A DNA stretch of 19,226 nucleotides from Gammaproteobacteria bacterium (GTDB taxonomy: Bacteria; Pseudomonadota; Gammaproteobacteria; SZUA-229). This document shows, piece after piece, positions 15,407 through 19,226 of the stretch. The stretch spans positions 1-19,226 of the forward strand of contig JAOUPA010000020.1 in the NCBI GenBank assembly GCA_029880105.1. The letters are read 5' to 3'. Both the position numbers and the translations under genes were made by a program. Numbering within the stretch: the stretch's first letter is position 1; each line of letters opens with the position of its first letter. The notes below the pieces were generated by a model. The model had not been told where the DNA came from. It saw only the letters and a program-made list of their open reading frames with translations, and did no database searches.

Positions 15407-15720
15407 TGAGTGACCAGATATTACGAGAACTGGCTGAAGTACTGGAGCAGCGCAAATCTGCCGCGGCCGATTCATCCTATGTCGCCAGCCTGTATCACAA
15501 GGGTTTGGATGCTATACTCAAAAAAATAGGCGAGGAAGCCACTGAAACAGTGATGGCAGCGAAGGATGGCGATAAAGAAAAGCTGATTTACGAAACCGCC
15601 GATCTCTGGTTTCACACGTTAGTCATGCTGGCAAATGAGGGTTTGAAGCCCGATGATGTATTGCAGGAGCTGGCGCGCCGTTTTGGTGTTTCAGGCCTGG
15701 ATGAAAAGGCTTCACGCTAA
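15406..15720 (+). CDS. hisE: Phosphoribosyl-ATP pyrophosphatase
   Basis: Hydrolyses phosphoribosyl-ATP to phosphoribosyl-AMP, the step before HisI. The 104-residue all-alpha protein belongs to the MazG-like NTP pyrophosphohydrolase superfamily. The magnesium-binding segment IGEEATETVMAAKDGDKE followed by LIYETADLWFHTLVMLAN carries the conserved acidic residues. It is a separate gene overlapping hisI by one base. tatA follows after 41 bases, a linkage common in gammaproteobacteria and others that keep hisI, hisE and tat together. Confidence 0.97.
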   Translation: MSDQILRELAEVLEQRKSAAADSSYVASLYHKGLDAILKKIGEEATETVMAAKDGDKEKLIYETADLWFHTLVMLANEGLKPDDVLQELARRFGVSGLDEKASR

Positions 15721-15761
15721 ATTAATAGATAGTAGATAACTAAAGACGAGAGAGTAGAGAC

Positions 15762-15974
15762 ATGGGTATTAGTATTTGGCAGTTGTTGATTGTTCTGGGT
15801 ATCGTCATTTTATTATTTGGTACAAAAAAATTACGTAATCTGGGTGGTGATATAGGTTCCGCTGTAAAGAGCTTCAAGACAGCGATTAAGGAAGAACCTA
15901 ACAAGATTGAAGAAAACGACGGCAAGGTGATCGACGCCGAAGTGGAAAGCAAAAAAGATAAAGATAGCGTTTAG
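15762..15974 (+). CDS. tatA: Sec-independent protein translocase TatA
   Basis: Small pore-forming subunit of the twin-arginine translocase, which exports folded proteins. It has 70 residues: a very short N-terminus, one membrane helix (about residues 5-20, ISIWQLLIVLGIVILLFG), the FGTKKL hinge, an amphipathic helix (about 25-43) and a charged Lys/Asp/Glu-rich tail. This matches TatA/TatE, and the position ahead of tatB and tatC identifies it. The ATG at 15762 has a purine-rich GAGAGTAGAGA in front. Confidence 0.96.
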   Translation: MGISIWQLLIVLGIVILLFGTKKLRNLGGDIGSAVKSFKTAIKEEPNKIEENDGKVIDAEVESKKDKDSV

Positions 15975-16006
15975 CCTGACTGTTTTCTGCGCGGGCGGAC
16001 AATATC

Positions 16007-16342
16007 GTGTTTGAAGTTGGTTTCTGGGAAATGCTCCTTATTATGGTGCTGGCGCTAGTGGTAATTGGGCCAGAGCGCCTGCCCGGCGCTGCGCGTACGC
16101 TGGGTTTATGGGTAGGCAAGTCGCGTCGTTTTATCGAAGGCGTAAAAAGTGACGTTGAGCAGGAGTTCGATCTTTCTGAATTCAAACGTGTCATCCATAA
16201 CCAGGAAATCCAGCTCAAGGAGTTACAGCAGAAAGTCAGCCAGCAGGCGACGTTGGATGCCATTGATGATGGCACGACAGAACACAGTCATAGTATTGAA
16301 GAAGAGCCTACTGTTAGCCAGAAACAGAAAGAAGATGATTGA
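16007..16342 (+). CDS. tatB: Sec-independent protein translocase TatB
   Basis: Subunit that forms the twin-arginine signal receptor complex with TatC. It has 111 residues. The start is a GTG at 16007, which gives the family N-terminus MFEVGFWEMLLIMVLALVVI, a membrane helix. GPERLPGAARTLG follows (the TatB version of the hinge, with Glu and Pro), then a long charged amphipathic helix with coiled-coil character (to about residue 85) and an acidic tail. It lies 32 bases after tatA and 66 before tatC. Confidence 0.95.
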   Translation: MFEVGFWEMLLIMVLALVVIGPERLPGAARTLGLWVGKSRRFIEGVKSDVEQEFDLSEFKRVIHNQEIQLKELQQKVSQQATLDAIDDGTTEHSHSIEEEPTVSQKQKEDD

Positions 16343-16408
16343 TGAGGTTATCGCGTCGATAGCTGACTCAGTATTCTTATTAACCCGCTAAAGCAATCAC
16401 CTATATCC

Positions 16409-17296
16409 GTGGAAAATGAAAACAATAGCGCCGCCGAACAAAGCCTGATGGATCACCTGGTTGAATTGCGCGACCGCTTAATGTGGATCGTGCTGGTAAT
16501 ACTGGTGGCCTTCCTGGTACTGTTTGCATTCTCAGAAGACCTATTCAGTTTCGCGGCTAAACCGCTGCTTGCACAAATGCCAGAAGGCACATCGATGATT
16601 GCTACCGGCGTAACCTCGCCATTCTTGGTGCCACTCAAATTAGCGCTGTTATTGTCGGTGCTGTTGACTATTCCACATACCCTGCATCAAATCTGGGCCT
16701 TTGTTGCACCGGGTCTGTACAAACACGAAAAACGCCTGGCCGTACCACTGCTGATATCCAGTGTGCTGCTATTTTACTGCGGTATCGCTTTTGCCCATTT
16801 TATTATCCTGCCTATCCTGTTCAAATTCTTTCTGGGTGTTGCGCCCGAAGGCGTTGCGGTGATGACAGATATTGGTCAGTACCTGGATTTTATGATTGCC
16901 ATCTTTTTTGCCTTCGGCCTGGCCTTTGAAATTCCAGTGGCAACTTTTTTACTGATCGCCGCTGGTGCGACAACACCGGCGCGACTGGGTGAAAAACGCC
17001 CTTACATCATCGTTGGTGCCTTTGTTATTGGCATGCTGCTTACGCCACCCGATGTGATTTCTCAGACACTGTTAGCTGTGCCAATGTTGCTTCTATTTGA
17101 AGGCGGTCTGATTATGGCGCGTATCTTCCTCAAGGAAAAAATCTCCAGTACCGAGGCAGCGGATAATGGGCCTGATTACGAAATTGTTGAAGAAAGTACC
17201 GAGAATAGAACGGGTTTTCAGAGTGAGCAGGAAGTCGAAGATCTGTTTGCTGAAATGGAGCGTAGGGAGTCGGAAATTGAGGGTAAAAAAGAATAA
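16409..17296 (+). CDS. tatC: Sec-independent protein translocase TatC
   Basis: Multi-spanning inner-membrane receptor for twin-arginine signal peptides. It has 295 residues with six predicted membrane segments. The N-terminal cytoplasmic motif MDHLVELRDRLMW, with its conserved Glu (signal recognition), is present, as is FVAPGLYKHEKR in the first cytoplasmic loop. The C-terminal tail after about residue 245 is longer and more acidic than in E. coli TatC (258 residues), ending in a Glu-rich stretch. I use the GTG at 16409; the next in-frame ATG at 16448 would start just at MDHLVELRD and is less likely. It is the last gene of the tat run. Confidence 0.95.
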   Translation: MENENNSAAEQSLMDHLVELRDRLMWIVLVILVAFLVLFAFSEDLFSFAAKPLLAQMPEGTSMIATGVTSPFLVPLKLALLLSVLLTIPHTLHQIWAFVAPGLYKHEKRLAVPLLISSVLLFYCGIAFAHFIILPILFKFFLGVAPEGVAVMTDIGQYLDFMIAIFFAFGLAFEIPVATFLLIAAGATTPARLGEKRPYIIVGAFVIGMLLTPPDVISQTLLAVPMLLLFEGGLIMARIFLKEKISSTEAADNGPDYEIVEESTENRTGFQSEQEVEDLFAEMERRESEIEGKKE

Positions 17297-17381
17297 TCTT
17301 CGTAATACCTTCATGTGAACTGTGCGATAGTGTAAAATTCGCCACAATGAAAAACGAGACAAAACGGCAGGTAAAATCATA

Positions 17382-18920
17382 GTGGCCGAAACCAGAATTG
17401 TACCCCGCAGGCCAACCCTACTCATTATTCTTGATGGTTTTGGCGTTAATCCAAGCCGCATCAACAACGCGGTTCAGGAGGCAAGAACGCCCAGGTTGGA
17501 CGAATATTTTTCCAGAAATTCACACACTACACTCGATGCCTGCGGTGAGGCCGTAGGTTTGCCTGATGGCCAGATGGGTAACTCCGAGGTAGGACATATG
17601 ACGCTGGGCTGTGGTGCTGTCATGCGCCAGGACCTGGTACGAATCAATGATGAAATTGAAAGTGGAGAGTTCTTTGAGAACGCAGCACTGGTTGCAGCTA
17701 TCGAAGATGCCAAGTCACGTAATCGCCCGGTTCACCTGGTTGGCCTGACCTCTGACGGTGGTGTGCATAGCCATATAGACCACTTACTGGCCCTGATTAA
17801 AATGTGTGCGGAGCGCAATGCCAAACCCATTGTGCACGTTATAACCGATGGCAGGGACACGGCACAGATGTCTGCACTGGTGTATCTCAATCAGCTGGAG
17901 TGTGCCCTGGAAGATGCTGGTGGTGGTATTGCAACGGTCTGTGGTCGCTATTATGCGATGGACAGAGATAACCGCTGGGATCGTACCGAACTGGCATGGA
18001 AAGCGATGGTTCTCGGTGAAGGTATACAGGCTGAAAACGCCCGTTATGCGATTGAAGCGGCTTATGCCCATGATGAGACCGATGAGTTCATCAAGCCCAC
18101 TGTACTGGAAGGTGCTGAACTGGTTGAATCTGGTGATAGCGTTATCTTCTTCAACTTCCGTAACGACCGTCCGCGTCAGTTAGCCGCCGCACTGAGTCAG
18201 GCCGACTTTGATGATTTTGACCTGGGTGGTTATGTTGGTGCTACCGTTACCTGTTTGACTGAGTATGATCCTGAGTTTTTGCTGCCAATTGGTTATGCGC
18301 CAGAGCGCCCTCAATCGACCGTGGCCTCTGTGGTTAGTCGTGCAGGTTACAAACAACTGCACTGTGCGGAAACTGAAAAATACGCACACGTGACTTATTT
18401 CTTTAACGGCGGCAAGAAAAAGCCTTTTGCCGGTGAAGATCACATCATGATCAATTCACCCGATGTGCCTACTTACGATTTGAAGCCAGAAATGAGTGCC
18501 AAAGAAGTGGCCGATACCATTATCGATGCATTGGAAAAACGCGAGCACAGTTTTATCCTGGTTAACTTTGCTAATGGTGACATGGTTGGTCATACCGCAG
18601 TGCGTGATGCTGTGATTGCTGCCGTAGAAGCACTGGATACCGAAGTGGGTCGAGTGCTGGATGCTGCGGTTAAGTATGAGTATTCTGTTGTGCTCACAGC
18701 TGATCATGGTAACTGTGATGAAATGGTCGACCCAGTAACACAGGAACCACATACCCAGCATACCCTGTACCCTGTACCCTGCATGGTAATCGACGAAGTT
18801 AACTGGTATTTAAGGCCGGGCGGGTCACTGAGCTCAATTGCTCCGACAGTGTTACAGTTAATGGGGCTACAGCAACCACCGACGATGACAGGAAAGTCAT
18901 TGTTGATGAGAGAGTACTAA
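17382..18920 (+). CDS. gpmI: 2,3-bisphosphoglycerate-independent phosphoglycerate mutase
   Basis: Interconverts 3- and 2-phosphoglycerate in glycolysis, using two manganese ions and a phosphoserine intermediate. It has 512 residues, normal for the family. Asp18 (ILDGFG) and the phospho-acceptor Ser68 (PDGQMGNSEVGHM) are present. So are His129 (GGVHSHIDH), DGRDT, GRYYAMDRDNRWDR, FRNDRPRQ, ETEKYAH, the metal-binding NFANGDMVGH and TADHGNCDEM, and HTQHT. The start is a GTG at 17382, which overlaps by one base the stop of an upstream 11-codon ATG frame. The 85-base gap after tatC suggests a separate promoter, though I see only a weak TAAAAT -10 near 17332. An intrinsic terminator follows. Confidence 0.98.
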   Translation: MAETRIVPRRPTLLIILDGFGVNPSRINNAVQEARTPRLDEYFSRNSHTTLDACGEAVGLPDGQMGNSEVGHMTLGCGAVMRQDLVRINDEIESGEFFENAALVAAIEDAKSRNRPVHLVGLTSDGGVHSHIDHLLALIKMCAERNAKPIVHVITDGRDTAQMSALVYLNQLECALEDAGGGIATVCGRYYAMDRDNRWDRTELAWKAMVLGEGIQAENARYAIEAAYAHDETDEFIKPTVLEGAELVESGDSVIFFNFRNDRPRQLAAALSQADFDDFDLGGYVGATVTCLTEYDPEFLLPIGYAPERPQSTVASVVSRAGYKQLHCAETEKYAHVTYFFNGGKKKPFAGEDHIMINSPDVPTYDLKPEMSAKEVADTIIDALEKREHSFILVNFANGDMVGHTAVRDAVIAAVEALDTEVGRVLDAAVKYEYSVVLTADHGNCDEMVDPVTQEPHTQHTLYPVPCMVIDEVNWYLRPGGSLSSIAPTVLQLMGLQQPPTMTGKSLLMREY

Positions 18921-18943
18921 GGTTACTTTCACTCTAAAACAAG

Positions 18944-18973
18944 AAAGCCTCTTCAAATGAAGAGGCTTTTTTT
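18944..18973 (+). terminator. Intrinsic terminator after gpmI
   Basis: AAAGCCTCTTC (18944-18954) pairs with GAAGAGGCTTT (18959-18969) around a four-base loop, and the run of T continues to 18973. This is a textbook rho-independent terminator 23 bases after the gpmI stop. Confidence 0.95.
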
Positions 18974-19045
18974 ATGATTTGATTCATGCTGCTATAGTAA
19001 TGTATTTGACTTACCTGGATATCTTTTTTGAATTACACTCAATAC

Positions 19046-19226
19046 ATGGGTGATGAAATCGAATACAAAAAGTTCAGGCAGTCAGACTATCAGCAGTTTG
19101 TCGCCTGTCTCGAGGGTGAAACAGCCTTAGTTAAGGAGTGGTTCGATAATCGTCGATTCTCATCAGGTGAGTTGATGGCAGGTTATGAGCTGGAGGCGTG
19201 GCTGATTAATAAGCGGGGTCACCCGG
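19046..19226 (+). CDS. Probable glutamate-cysteine ligase (GCS2) family protein, N-terminal fragment
   Basis: Only 60 codons are in the window, from the ATG at 19046 to the right edge. The translation begins MGDEIEYKKFRQSDYQQF and continues with LEGETALVKEWFDNRRFSS and MAGYELEAWLINKRGHP. The pattern of a short acidic start, ETALxxxWF, then GxELEAWL resembles my memory of the N-terminus of proteobacterial GCS2/carboxylate-amine ligase-like proteins. In these the glutamate in xGxELE is part of the ATP-grasp-like active site. These enzymes ligate glutamate to cysteine or to other amines. The rest of the gene would be needed to confirm this. It follows the gpmI terminator by 72 bases and so has its own promoter. 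Confidence 0.6.
   Translation, partial: MGDEIEYKKFRQSDYQQFVACLEGETALVKEWFDNRRFSSGELMAGYELEAWLINKRGHP

Noticed and set aside
16335..16391. An 18-codon ATG frame between tatB and tatC
   Set aside because: It overlaps the end of tatB, has no clear ribosome binding site and encodes nothing recognisable.
19006..19034. Possible promoter with TTGACT -35 ahead of the last gene
   Set aside because: The -35 is good, but no acceptable -10 lies 16-18 bases downstream (TTGAAT or TGAATT at best), so I did not list it.
1..19226. CRISPR arrays, insertion sequences, prophage genes, tRNA or rRNA genes
   Set aside because: I looked for regularly spaced repeats, transposase or integrase signatures and cloverleaf or rRNA sequence and saw none; the genes are contiguous housekeeping loci.

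Overview
This window looks like ordinary chromosomal core DNA from a gammaproteobacterium of about 50% GC. The evidence is the gene order: tsaP-like/dprA/smg/topA diverge from def-fmt-rsmB-trkA-trkH (a Pseudomonas-like arrangement), and hisBHAF-hisI-hisE is followed by tatABC. I cannot name the genus. A free-living, possibly chromatialean or thiotrichalean lineage would fit, but that is a guess. There are no insertion sequences, phage genes, CRISPR arrays, tRNAs or rRNAs.

Layout. 1-3674 (minus strand): a LysM lipoprotein resembling TsaP, then dprA, smg and the 5' part of topA, read leftwards. 3814-6662 (plus): def, fmt and rsmB, covering N-formylation of initiator Met-tRNA, deformylation of new proteins and a 16S rRNA m5C methylation. 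6756-9593: the TrkA/TrkH potassium uptake pair. 9598-11347: a lipid A-type (LpxL-like) acyltransferase overlapping ttcA (tRNA 2-thiocytidine). 11348-11681: a 334-base gap without a protein gene. 11682-12119: dtd. 12162-15720: hisB, hisH, hisA, hisF, hisI and hisE, the middle and early steps of histidine synthesis (hisG, hisD and hisC are not here). 15762-17296: tatA, tatB and tatC, the twin-arginine translocase. 17382-18920: gpmI, followed by a clear intrinsic terminator. 19046-end: the start of a probable glutamate-cysteine ligase (GCS2) family gene.

Main discovery. On the minus strand, the 334-base gap between ttcA and dtd has the architecture of a CsrB/RsmY/RsmZ-type regulatory RNA. Thirteen GGA trinucleotides lie within about 194 nt, eleven of them as ANGGA, the CsrA/RsmA recognition core. 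A 10-bp GC-rich hairpin followed by a U-rich tract lies at the 3' end, a plausible -10 lies at the 5' end, and a GacA/UvrY-box-like palindrome (TGTAGG-N6-CCTACG) lies about 65 bases upstream of the inferred start. If correct, the RNA would sequester CsrA/RsmA under control of a GacS/GacA (BarA/UvrY) two-component system.

The second notable point is rsmB. Its conserved N-terminus extends upstream of every canonical in-frame start codon and fits an ATC start at 5325, seven bases after a GGAG Shine-Dalgarno sequence. Several other genes (fmt, tatB, tatC, gpmI) start with GTG.
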